Shown piece by piece: positions 1 to 5,641 of a stretch of DNA of 6,423 nucleotides. Under the pieces are notes generated by a model. The model worked only from the letters and a program-made list of their open reading frames with translations. It searched no databases and was not told where the DNA came from. Source of the DNA: RSA11 sp036564135. GTDB lineage: Bacteria; Actinomycetota; Thermoleophilia; Solirubrobacterales; 70-9. The DNA lies in NCBI GenBank assembly GCA_036564135.1, contig DATCLC010000132.1, positions 1 to 6,423 of the forward strand. The letters run 5' to 3'. The first letter of the stretch is position 1. Every line of letters begins with the position of its first letter. The position numbers were made by a program, and so were the translations under genes.

Positions 1-1844
1 CCGTCCGGGCGCACCTCGCTGATCGTCGCCTGCAGGTCGACGTCGGGCTTCGCGGAGTGCACCCACAAATGCACGGCGCCGCGGCCGATCACGACGATGT
101 CGCGGTCGAGGGGCTCGGTTATCCACGACGCGGACGTGCCGGCAGGGTGCTCCTGCCAGTCGTAGGTGGGCGAGGCCGTCCAGAGGTTTCCGGCGCCCGT
201 GTCGCCCTCGAAGTTGGTCGGCTTGCCCGCGTGCGGGGCGGCCTTGAACGAGCTCTTGGCCGCGCCCGCCGGCTTGCTGTCGGCGAGCTTGCCCGCCTTC
301 CGCAAGAACCAGGTGCGCGCCTGCCTGCGCGGGGGCGGGAAGCGGTCGAACGTCGCCTCCCAGCGCGGGTAGGGCAGGCCCGGCGAGCCCCCTGCGCCGT
401 TCTCGAACAGCACGCGGACCTGCGGCAGCTTCTCGAACGCCGAGCGCGCGAGCTCCAGGGTGGGTAAAAGCTGGATCTGGTCGAGCGGGAGCGTCACCCC
501 GGAGATCCCCATCGCCTCGTCGTAGACGATCGGCGCCGCGGCCTGGATCACGGCCATGCTCGTGAGCGGCGCCTGTTTGGCCACGTAGATCTTCAGGAAG
601 TCGTAGAGGCGGTTGAAGATCCACGGGCTGAGCGCGTCGACGTGCGTGCCGTTCGTGAACGTGAACCACTTCTTGTCGGTGCCCGTGAAGCGGTCGGCGA
701 GGTTCGGGCAGAAGCCGCCCGTCTGCTCGTCGGTCCACTGGCAGACGAGGAACGTCGGCACCTCGATCTTGTCGACGAACTTGGCCGGCGTGAGCGGGTC
801 GGCGATCTTCGGCTTGTAGGTGCGGTTGTTGCGGATCTTGCGCAGCAGGTCGACGGCCTGGCCGTGCAGCGCCTGGTTGCGCTTGCAGATCTGGTCGCCC
901 TGCTGGATGCGCTCCCACGCCCAGGGCTGGCCGCTGTCCGGGCCCGCGGGCTTCGCGTCGGCGATACGGTCCTTGGCCCACTCGAGGGCGAAGCCGGTGT
1001 TGAGGATGCCGCCCGGGAAGAGCGTCGTCTGCACGCCCTCGATCACCGAGAGCGGCGTGATCGCGGCGAGGCTCGGCGGGCGGGTCGCCGCGGTGAAGAG
1101 CTGGCTGATCCCGCCGTAGGAGATGCCGAGCATCCCCACCTTGCCGTTCGCCGCCCAGGGCTGGCGCGCGACGGTCTCGATCACGTCGTAGCCGTCGAGC
1201 GCCTGCAGGGGCTCGAAGAAGTCGAAGGCGCCGCCCGAGCAGCCGGTGCCGCGCATGTTCACGTCGACGACCGTGAAGCCCATCAGGTTGGCGAGCAGCG
1301 AGATGCCGCTCTCGGGGCCGTCGGGGTCGGCGTACCCGTAGCCCGCGTACTCGATCAGCACCGGCCGCTTCCCGCCCAGGCTCGGAAGCTCGATGCCGAA
1401 CGCCTTCGTGACGTCCTCGGCCGGGTGCACGTAGGCGGCGAGCTTGGTGCCGTCGCGCGTCTCGATGTACGTGTAGCCCGAGCTCGGCAGGCTCTGGTTG
1501 TAGATGCTCTCGTCGGGCGGCTCGGGACGCTCGGTCAGCACGCGCAGCGGCCCGGACGTGCCCTGGCCCTTCACCCGCACCCGGTAGCCGCGCCCGGGCT
1601 TCACCCGGCGGAAGAGCACGCCGCCCTCCGGGGTCGCCCGCTTGCGCTGGATCACCTTGCCGCGCCGGTCGAGAAGCGCGACCTTGGCGCGCGGCGGCAC
1701 GTCCACGGAGTAGACCTGCTTGACGCTCCCGCGCGCCTCGAACGAGGGCGCGGCGTTCGCGGGCGCCGCCGCGGCGAGCGCAACCGCGATCGCGACCGCG
1801 GCGAGCCCCGCAAGACGAACCGGATGGCGCGCGCGCAGCCTCAT
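1..1844 (-). CDS. Secreted CocE/NonD-family (peptidase S15-like) serine hydrolase, C-terminus cut by window edge
   Basis: Probable extracellular alpha/beta-hydrolase that cleaves ester or amide bonds; the substrate cannot be told. Residues 1-32 form a Sec signal peptide (basic start, Ala/Val/Leu core, cleavage near ANA-A at 31-32). Residues about 34-105 look like a small Ig/fibronectin-like domain. The catalytic domain starts near 125 with YIETRDGTKLA. Other family signatures are VNMRGTGCSGG (about 195-205) and the nucleophile elbow LGISYGG with Ser242. Asp372 (WTDEQTGG) and His401 (NGTHVDA) complete the triad; the Asp-His spacing resembles that of cocaine esterase. From about 480 the X-Pro dipeptidyl-peptidase C-terminal beta-sandwich begins, and RGAVHLWVHSAKPDVDL matches its start. 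Some 615 residues are visible, so little beyond that domain is missing. The ATG at 1844 is preceded by a GGGAG ribosome site at 1851-1855. Leu460 uses a rare TTA codon. It lies 81 bp downstream of nagA on the same strand and may be cotranscribed. The family call is firm; peptidase versus esterase is open. Confidence 0.92.
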   Translation of the reverse strand, partial: MRLRARHPVRLAGLAAVAIAVALAAAAPANAAPSFEARGSVKQVYSVDVPPRAKVALLDRRGKVIQRKRATPEGGVLFRRVKPGRGYRVRVKGQGTSGPLRVLTERPEPPDESIYNQSLPSSGYTYIETRDGTKLAAYVHPAEDVTKAFGIELPSLGGKRPVLIEYAGYGYADPDGPESGISLLANLMGFTVVDVNMRGTGCSGGAFDFFEPLQALDGYDVIETVARQPWAANGKVGMLGISYGGISQLFTAATRPPSLAAITPLSVIEGVQTTLFPGGILNTGFALEWAKDRIADAKPAGPDSGQPWAWERIQQGDQICKRNQALHGQAVDLLRKIRNNRTYKPKIADPLTPAKFVDKIEVPTFLVCQWTDEQTGGFCPNLADRFTGTDKKWFTFTNGTHVDALSPWIFNRLYDFLKIYVAKQAPLTSMAVIQAAAPIVYDEAMGISGVTLPLDQIQLLPTLELARSAFEKLPQVRVLFENGAGGSPGLPYPRWEATFDRFPPPRRQARTWFLRKAGKLADSKPAGAAKSSFKAAPHAGKPTNFEGDTGAGNLWTASPTYDWQEHPAGTSASWITEPLDRDIVVIGRGAVHLWVHSAKPDVDLQATISEVRPD

Positions 1845-1886
1845 CCCTAACTCCCGTGCGCACTACTACCACCGGCCGCGGCCCCG

Positions 1887-1903
1887 CGCGCCGGTTCGGC
1901 GCG
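1887..1903 (-). terminator. Short GC-rich hairpin downstream of nagA
   Basis: Six-base arms CGCGCC and GGCGCG flank a five-base centre, 23-39 bases after the nagA stop and before the hydrolase gene. No T-run follows. It could be a weak or partial terminator, an RNA-processing hairpin, or chance in very GC-rich DNA. If it does not terminate, nagA and the hydrolase would form one transcript. Confidence 0.25.
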
Positions 1904-1925
1904 GGCGACCGCCAGGCGCCGGTGA

Positions 1926-3062
1926 TCAGAGGTCGAGCCAGGCGCCCCGCCGCATCACCCGGCGGACCTCGAGCTCCTCGCTCCAGACCACGAGGTCGGC
2001 GAGCGCCCCCTCGCGCACGCCCAGCTCGAGCCCGATGAGCCTGCCGGGGCGCACGGACGCGGCGTTGAACGCCTCGGGCAGCGGCGCGCCCGTGTGGCGG
2101 ACCCACCGCCGCAGGCCCTCGGCGAGGTCGATGCAGCTCCCGGCGAGCCGGGGCTCGCCGCCGGCGGAGTCCCGGAGCACGCGCTCCCCCCGCCTGCGGA
2201 CCTCCACCCCGCCGAAGCGGTACGCGCCGTCCGGCGCTCCGGCGGCGGGGCTCGAATCGGAGACGAGCACGACGCGCGGGCCAGCCAGCGCCCGCACGAG
2301 CCGCAGGAACACCGGCGCGACGTGCACGCCGTCGGGGATCACCCCCACGGCCACGCGGGGTTCCTCGAGCGCCCAGCCGGCGAAGCCCGGGTCGCGGTGG
2401 TGCAGCCGGGGCATCGCGTTGAAGATGTGTGTGACCGCCCGCGCCCCGGCCTCGACGGCGCGCTTGGCCTCCTCGGGGCCCGCCCCGGTGTGCCCGAGCG
2501 ACACCGCGACCCCGCGGCGGGCGAGCTCCCGCACCGCCTCGGCCGCGCCGGGGAGCTCGGGGGCGAGCGTGACGAGCCGCGCCTCGGGCCGCTCGTACCA
2601 GGCCGGGAGGCCGTCGATCGCGTCGCGCAGGTGCTCACGCGGGTGGATGCCGCGCCACTCCGCGCTCAGGAAGGGTCCCTCGAAGTGGATGCCGCAGACG
2701 CCCGTCCGCGGCGCGCGCACCGCCGCCGCGATCGCCTCCAGCCCCGCGGCGACGGCGTCGAGCGCCCGCGAGGTCACCGTCGCGAGGTAGTTCGTCACGC
2801 CCTGGCGCAGCTCGTACTCGTCGATCGCGGCCAGCGCCTCGGGCCCGTCGACGACCTCGCGGCCGACGGCGCCGTTCACCTGCAGGTCGCACAGCCCGGG
2901 GGCGATCAGGCCGCCGACCGCCTCCGCCGGGCCGGGCGGGTCGCCCTCGCCGACGGCGCGGATCCGCTCGCCCTCGATCTCGACCCAGCCGGCCGCGACG
3001 CGGTCGGGGAAGACGACTTTGCCGGCGAGCCTCGTCACGTCGTGGGTCAGTTGTTTACCCAC
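1926..3062 (-). CDS. nagA: N-acetylglucosamine-6-phosphate deacetylase (NagA)
   Basis: Cytoplasmic amidohydrolase that removes acetate from GlcNAc-6-phosphate to give glucosamine-6-phosphate, in use of chitin-derived or recycled cell-wall amino sugars. The 378 residues match the usual length (E. coli about 382). Signatures run in order: APGLCDLQVNG (54-64); HFEGPF with metal ligand Glu128; SLGHTGAG with His191; THIFNAMPRLHHRDPG with His212, Asn215 and Arg223; VIPDGVHV with His247; and VSDSSPAAG with the catalytic Asp269. These fall about 3-4 positions short of E. coli Glu131, His195, His216, Arg227, His251 and Asp273, so all key residues are present. The start is GTG at 3062, the first start codon after an in-frame stop at 3093-3095. 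No Shine-Dalgarno sequence is visible, so the message may be leaderless or weakly initiated. No nagB or sugar transporter lies in the window. It is divergent from the DUF7144 gene. Confidence 0.95.
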   Translation of the reverse strand: MGKQLTHDVTRLAGKVVFPDRVAAGWVEIEGERIRAVGEGDPPGPAEAVGGLIAPGLCDLQVNGAVGREVVDGPEALAAIDEYELRQGVTNYLATVTSRALDAVAAGLEAIAAAVRAPRTGVCGIHFEGPFLSAEWRGIHPREHLRDAIDGLPAWYERPEARLVTLAPELPGAAEAVRELARRGVAVSLGHTGAGPEEAKRAVEAGARAVTHIFNAMPRLHHRDPGFAGWALEEPRVAVGVIPDGVHVAPVFLRLVRALAGPRVVLVSDSSPAAGAPDGAYRFGGVEVRRRGERVLRDSAGGEPRLAGSCIDLAEGLRRWVRHTGAPLPEAFNAASVRPGRLIGLELGVREGALADLVVWSEELEVRRVMRRGAWLDL

Positions 3063-3148
3063 CGGGCGGCGAGTACCCGTTGATAGAACGCGCTACGAAC
3101 CCGCGGGCCGGACGGCCGGCGGCACCCGCCAACGCGAAAGGAGCGACC
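3063..3148. promoter_or_regulatory. Divergent intergenic region, nagA / DUF7144 gene
   Basis: These 86 bases separate two divergent starts, so promoters for both directions should lie here. The stretch around 3073-3100 is the least GC-rich part. A TTGATA element at 3080-3085 resembles a -35 box on the plus strand, but no acceptable -10 box follows at 16-18 bases. A GGGTAC element on the minus strand (3073-3078) would sit just upstream of the nagA GTG. No promoter can be assigned with confidence. Confidence 0.35.
3136..3143 (+). promoter_or_regulatory. Shine-Dalgarno site deciding the DUF7144 start
   Basis: GAAAGGAG ends five bases before the ATG at 3149. It selects this start over an upstream in-frame TTG at 3080, which would add 23 residues with no membrane or signal character. 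Confidence 0.8.
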
Positions 3149-3562
3149 ATGGCTGAGCAACGAATGGCCACGCCCCACACGGCGCCCGCGGGCGGGCCGA
3201 CCGGGTGGGCGGTGTTCGCCGGGATGCTGCTCGTGATCCTCGGCTTCCTCAACTTCTTCTGGGGGCTCGCGGCGATCCTCGAGGGGGAGAACGTGATCGT
3301 CGGCGGGGAGGGCGTGCTGATCGTCGACCTCACCGCCTGGGGGTGGGCGGCGCTGATCGTCGGCGCGGTCCAGGTGATCGCCGGCGGCGGGCTGTTCGCC
3401 GCCCGCGAGTGGGCCCGCTGGCTCGGCGTGTTCTTCGCTGCGGTGGCGGCGGTCGGCCAGATCGGCATCGTGACCGCGTTCCCGATCTGGTCGGTGATCG
3501 TGGTCCTGCTGTCGGTCCTCGTGATCTACCACCTGACCGCGCGCTGGGAGCCCGCCGCCTGA
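3149..3562 (+). CDS. DUF7144-type four-helix membrane protein
   Basis: An integral membrane protein of 137 residues with unknown function. After a short polar, Pro/Gly-rich N-terminus (1-18), four hydrophobic segments are seen at about 20-44, 62-84, 89-110 and 113-131. The loop after helix 1 carries EGENVIVGGEGV. Helix 2 starts with DLTAWGWAALIVGAVQ; an Arg-Trp pair (RWLGV) opens helix 3; and FPIWS opens helix 4, which ends VIYHLTARW. This order matches the actinobacterial family annotated as DUF7144, as far as I can judge from memory of its conserved motifs. No catalytic or transport motif is visible. The gene stands alone, divergent from nagA and convergent with the exported-protein gene. 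The start is ATG at 3149 behind a strong ribosome site. Family assignment is fairly sure; the role is unknown. Confidence 0.85.
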   Translation: MAEQRMATPHTAPAGGPTGWAVFAGMLLVILGFLNFFWGLAAILEGENVIVGGEGVLIVDLTAWGWAALIVGAVQVIAGGGLFAAREWARWLGVFFAAVAAVGQIGIVTAFPIWSVIVVLLSVLVIYHLTARWEPAA

Positions 3563-3574
3563 CGCCCGGGCCCG

Positions 3575-3608
3575 GGGCGAGCGCGGCGCCGCCGAGCCGC
3601 GCTCGCTC
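3575..3608. terminator. Strong bidirectional hairpin between convergent genes
   Basis: Perfect 11-base arms at 3577-3587 and 3596-3606 (GCGAGCGCGGC and its complement) enclose an 8-base loop. The stem extends by one G-T and one G-C pair to 3575-3608. It lies 12 bases after the DUF7144 stop and 12 bases before the stop of the convergent gene, where a shared terminator is expected. There is no T-run on either strand, so it is a non-canonical, stem-only terminator candidate. A 12-base palindrome at 3565-3576 and a 5-bp hairpin at 3608-3620 flank it. Confidence 0.6.
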
Positions 3609-3620
3609 GGCCGCAGGCCG

Positions 3621-4067
3621 CTACTTCTTCGGCTTCGCGGTTAACCGCGTCGTGCCCTGGCAGACGTAGATCTTCGGGTTGTAGAGGTCGGGCACAAGGA
3701 AGCTGAAGTTGAGCGCCAGCTTGCCCTTGACCTTCTTGCCCTTCCGGGTCAGGTTGACCGTGTAGTTCTTGGTCACCTCCCAGCCGGCCACGGCGCTCGG
3801 CTGGAGCTTGGACTGCTTGACCTCCTTGCCGATGCGCATCGCCTTGGGCGGCTCGTAGAAGTCGATGCCGCTGCGCGGCGTCGAGGTCTGCAGCGACACG
3901 CAGTTCACGAAGATCATCGTCTTCAGCTTCGAGACCTTCTTGCCCTTCTGCTTGAAGGTGATCTTGGTGCCGCCCTTGGTCTCGCCCACGTACTTCTTCG
4001 TGGCGGCCTCGGCGGGGACCGCGGCCAGGGCGAGCGCGACGGCGCCCAGGGCGAATGCTCTCTTCAA
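3621..4067 (-). CDS. Small exported Lys-rich protein of unknown function
   Basis: This predicted secreted protein has 148 residues. Residues 1-21 form a short Sec signal peptide (Lys-Arg, then an Ala/Leu/Val core, cleavage near AEA-A at 21-22). The mature part is strongly basic, with Lys-Gly-Lys-Lys turns (about 41-44 and 109-112) between short alternating hydrophobic stretches, which suggests a beta-sandwich. The only two mature cysteines, Cys56 and Cys136, could form a disulfide. The pattern GGTKITFKQKGKKVSKLK is like that of small exported proteins I associate with Solirubrobacterales, but I know no function for them. The start is TTG at 4067: AAAGGAG at 4077-4083 lies nine bases upstream, and the signal peptide begins there. 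A GTG at 4148 would add 27 residues that do not look coding. Leu142 uses a rare TTA codon. An 8-bp inverted repeat lies just upstream of the ribosome site. Confidence 0.8.
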   Translation of the reverse strand: MKRAFALGAVALALAAVPAEAATKKYVGETKGGTKITFKQKGKKVSKLKTMIFVNCVSLQTSTPRSGIDFYEPPKAMRIGKEVKQSKLQPSAVAGWEVTKNYTVNLTRKGKKVKGKLALNFSFLVPDLYNPKIYVCQGTTRLTAKPKK

Positions 4068-4076
4068 CGGGGGAAG

Positions 4077-4083
4077 CTCCTTT
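4077..4083 (-). promoter_or_regulatory. Shine-Dalgarno site deciding the TTG start
   Basis: AAAGGAG on the minus strand lies nine bases before TTG at 4067. It is immediately followed by Lys-Arg and a hydrophobic signal core, so it fixes the start of the exported-protein gene despite the unusual initiation codon. Confidence 0.75.
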
Positions 4084-4111
4084 CGATCGTCGTTTGCAGC
4101 CGTGACGATCG
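4084..4111. repeat. Inverted repeat upstream of the exported-protein gene
   Basis: Perfect 8-base arms CGATCGTC (4084-4091) and GACGATCG (4104-4111) flank a 12-base spacer. On the minus strand the repeat directly abuts the ribosome site at 4077-4083. As DNA it could be a dimeric repressor site; as RNA it could form a leader hairpin next to the ribosome site. Its centre-to-centre distance of 20 bases, about two helical turns, suits binding of a dimer to one face. No known operator consensus is recognised. Confidence 0.45.
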
Positions 4112-4207
4112 CGCCCCAGGCGCCCCGTGACATCGAGGGGAACCCCAAACCCGCACCCCAGTATCGCCGGGCGGCGTCCCGTCGCCACGATGCTGGATGC
4201 TTCCAGG

Positions 4208-5272
4208 ATGGCGAAGAAGGCGGAAGACGCTTACGTCGATGCCGGCGGGCGCGAGGTGCGCGTCTCGAACCCGGGCCGTGTGATCTTCCCCGCGACCGAC
4301 CGGACGGGCGAGATCACCAAGCTGCAGATCGTCGAATACTACCTGGCGGTCGGCGAGGGGATCATGCGCGCGCTGCGCGAGCGGCCGACGACGCTCGAGC
4401 GCTGGCCCAAGGGCGTGCGCGAGGGCATGACCCTCTCCACGCGCGACGGCCACAAGGGCGACGCCTTCTACCAGAAGCGGGTCCCTAAGGGGGCGCCCGA
4501 GTGGGTGGAGACCGCCCGCATCCAGTTCCCCTCCGGACGGCACGCCGACGAGGTCTGCCCGACCGAGCTCGCGGTCGTCGCGTGGTGCGCGCAGATGGGA
4601 ACGCTCACCTTCCACCCCTGGCCCGTGCGCCGCTCGGACGTCGACCACCCCGACGAGCTGCGCATCGACCTCGACCCACAGCCCGGCACCGACTTCGACG
4701 ACGCGGTCGAGGTCGCCGGCGAGGCGCGCCGCCTGCTCGAGGAGCTCGGGATGCGCGGCTTCCCCAAGACCTCGGGCGGCCGCGGCATCCACATCTACGT
4801 GCGGATCGAGCCGCGCTGGGACTTCACCGACGTGCGCCACGCCGCGATCGCCTTCGGCCGCGAGCTCGAGCGCCGCATGCCCGACCGGGTGACGACCAAG
4901 TGGTGGAAGGAGGAGCGCGGCCGCAAGGTGTTCGTCGACTACAACCAGAACGCCCGCGACCGCACGATCGCCTCCCCCTACAGCGTCCGCGCCAAGCCCG
5001 GCGCGCCGGTCTCGGCCCCGCTCGACTGGGACGAGCTCATCGCGGTGCAGCCCGAGGACTTCACGGTCGAGACGATGCCCGCCCGCTTCGCCGAGGTGGG
5101 CGACCGCTTCGCCGAGATCGACTCGGTGCACCACTCGATCGAGCCGCTGCTCGAGATGTACGAGCGGGACGAGGAGGGCGACATGCCCTACCCGCCGGAC
5201 TACCCGAAGATGCCGGGCGAGCCCAAGCGCGTGCAGCCGTCGCGGGACCGGGATCGGAAGCAGAAGGGATGA
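4208..5272 (+). CDS. Stand-alone LigD-type DNA repair polymerase (primase-polymerase domain)
   Basis: A member of the archaeo-eukaryotic primase superfamily, like the polymerase domain of DNA ligase D, which adds nucleotides at breaks or short gaps. From ATG 4208 it is 354 residues. The N-terminal GREVRVSNPGRVIFPAT is typical of the family. Catalytic motif I is IDLDPQPGTDF with Asp154 and Asp156; motif II is TSGGRGIHIYV (188-198) with His195; motif III is VFVDYNQNARDRTIASPYS with Asp244. The 88-residue gap between Asp156 and Asp244 equals that in mycobacterial LigD. The tail (about 315-354) carries PYPPDYPKMPGEPKRVQPSR, as in stand-alone actinobacterial members. No ligase or nuclease domain and no Ku gene are present. 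It may therefore act in gap repair with a separate ligase, as mycobacterial Prim-PolC does with LigC, rather than in end joining. The start is uncertain: ATG 4190 or GTG 4127 would add 6 or 27 residues, and none has a clear ribosome site. Confidence 0.93.
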   Translation: MAKKAEDAYVDAGGREVRVSNPGRVIFPATDRTGEITKLQIVEYYLAVGEGIMRALRERPTTLERWPKGVREGMTLSTRDGHKGDAFYQKRVPKGAPEWVETARIQFPSGRHADEVCPTELAVVAWCAQMGTLTFHPWPVRRSDVDHPDELRIDLDPQPGTDFDDAVEVAGEARRLLEELGMRGFPKTSGGRGIHIYVRIEPRWDFTDVRHAAIAFGRELERRMPDRVTTKWWKEERGRKVFVDYNQNARDRTIASPYSVRAKPGAPVSAPLDWDELIAVQPEDFTVETMPARFAEVGDRFAEIDSVHHSIEPLLEMYERDEEGDMPYPPDYPKMPGEPKRVQPSRDRDRKQKG

Positions 5273-5296
5273 GGCGCCGAGGCGCGGGCGGCCTCA
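5270..5296. terminator. Short stem joining the two convergent stop codons
   Basis: TGAGGC at 5270-5275 and its complement GCCTCA at 5291-5296 form a 6-bp stem with a 15-base GC-rich loop. The TGA of the polymerase gene and the TGA of the zinc-finger gene (opposite strand) lie one in each arm. There is no T-run. It is the only structure in the 21-bp gap, so either it serves as a weak shared terminator or transcription runs into the opposite gene. Confidence 0.25.
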
Positions 5297-5569
5297 GTCC
5301 CCGAGGAAGAACGCGACCTCGTCCACGTAGCACCAGCTCCAGTTCTCGCCCGGCTCGGCCGAGCGCACGATCGGGTGGCCGCTCGCGGCGGCGTGCTTGC
5401 TCGCGTGCCGGTTCGGCGAGCTGTCGCAGCAGCCGATCTGGCCGCACGTCTGGCACATCCGCAGATGCAGCCAGCTGGAGCCGATGGCGAGGCAGTCCTC
5501 GCAGCCGGCGATCTCGGCGGGCAGCTCGCGCACCTTGACGCTGTCGAGGTGTGTGCAGGACGGGGGCAT
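5294..5569 (-). CDS. UBP-type zinc-finger protein
   Basis: A single-domain zinc protein of 91 residues with the fold used by eukaryotic deubiquitinases and HDAC6 to bind the free C-terminal Gly-Gly of ubiquitin. Candidate zinc ligands run in family order: Cys5 and His7 (CTH), Cys23 and Cys26 (CEDC), Cys39 and Cys42 (CQTC), Cys47 (GCC), His55 and His59 (HASKH), and His65 (GHP). The core LRMCQTCGQIGCCDSSPNRH and the ending GENWSWCYVDEVAFF are typical of the small bacterial family. Trp79 and Tyr81 match the aromatic positions that line the peptide pocket in eukaryotic members. The domain fills the whole protein, with no catalytic domain or signal peptide, so it is probably a cytoplasmic binding module. 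Its partner is unknown. The ATG at 5569 has AGGG nine bases upstream (5579-5582). It converges with the polymerase gene. Family assignment is firm; function is not known. Confidence 0.93.
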   Translation of the reverse strand: MPPSCTHLDSVKVRELPAEIAGCEDCLAIGSSWLHLRMCQTCGQIGCCDSSPNRHASKHAAASGHPIVRSAEPGENWSWCYVDEVAFFLGD

Positions 5570-5580
5570 CGGTTATCGCC

Positions 5581-5641
5581 CTGGCGCCCACGTTAGACGG
5601 CCGGGGGCCGCAGCGCCAGTCTGGCGCGGGCCCGGTACCGG
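5581..5641. repeat. CTGGCGC repeat cluster upstream of the zinc-finger gene
   Basis: CTGGCGC occurs at 5581-5587 and 5621-5627, and its complement GCGCCAG at 5613-5619. The last two form a 15-base near-palindrome around a single T at 5620. CCGGTACCGG, a perfect 10-bp palindrome, follows at 5632-5641. The cluster covers positions -12 to -72 from the zinc-finger ATG, where an operator or promoter would lie. It may equally be chance in GC-rich DNA. Confidence 0.35.

Larger units (their letters stand above)
4068..4207. promoter_or_regulatory. Divergent intergenic region, exported-protein gene / LigD-type polymerase gene
   Basis: These 140 bases separate two divergent starts. Besides the 8-bp inverted repeat and the ribosome site listed separately, there is a GGGGAACCCC palindrome at 4136-4145. 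A small stem with arms CTGGA and TCCAG (4193-4206) sits just before the chosen polymerase ATG. No convincing -35/-10 pair is seen in either direction. A GATACT element on the minus strand near 4160-4166 has no matching -35 box. Confidence 0.35.

Noticed and set aside
642..1850. Long open plus-strand frame opposite the hydrolase gene
   Set aside because: It is a mirror frame of a strongly supported gene, rich in Arg/Ala/Leu with no domain. Such shadows are expected at this GC content.
3053..3076. Stress-sigma-like promoter, GTTT then 14 bases then GAGTAC, on the plus strand
   Set aside because: The -10 part departs from GGGTA and the -35 box lies inside the nagA coding region; too weak to annotate.
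1720..3083. Open plus-strand frames opposite nagA
   Set aside because: Low-complexity Arg/Pro/Ser/Ala sequence overlapping a gene with all catalytic residues in place.
3565..3576. 12-base palindrome CCCGGGCCCGGG
   Set aside because: Made only of alternating C and G triplets beside a stop codon; more likely composition than a binding site.
4064..5134. Open minus-strand frame opposite the polymerase gene
   Set aside because: It covers both the intergenic region and the catalytic domain of a well-supported gene, and has Ala/Leu/Arg/Gly shadow composition.
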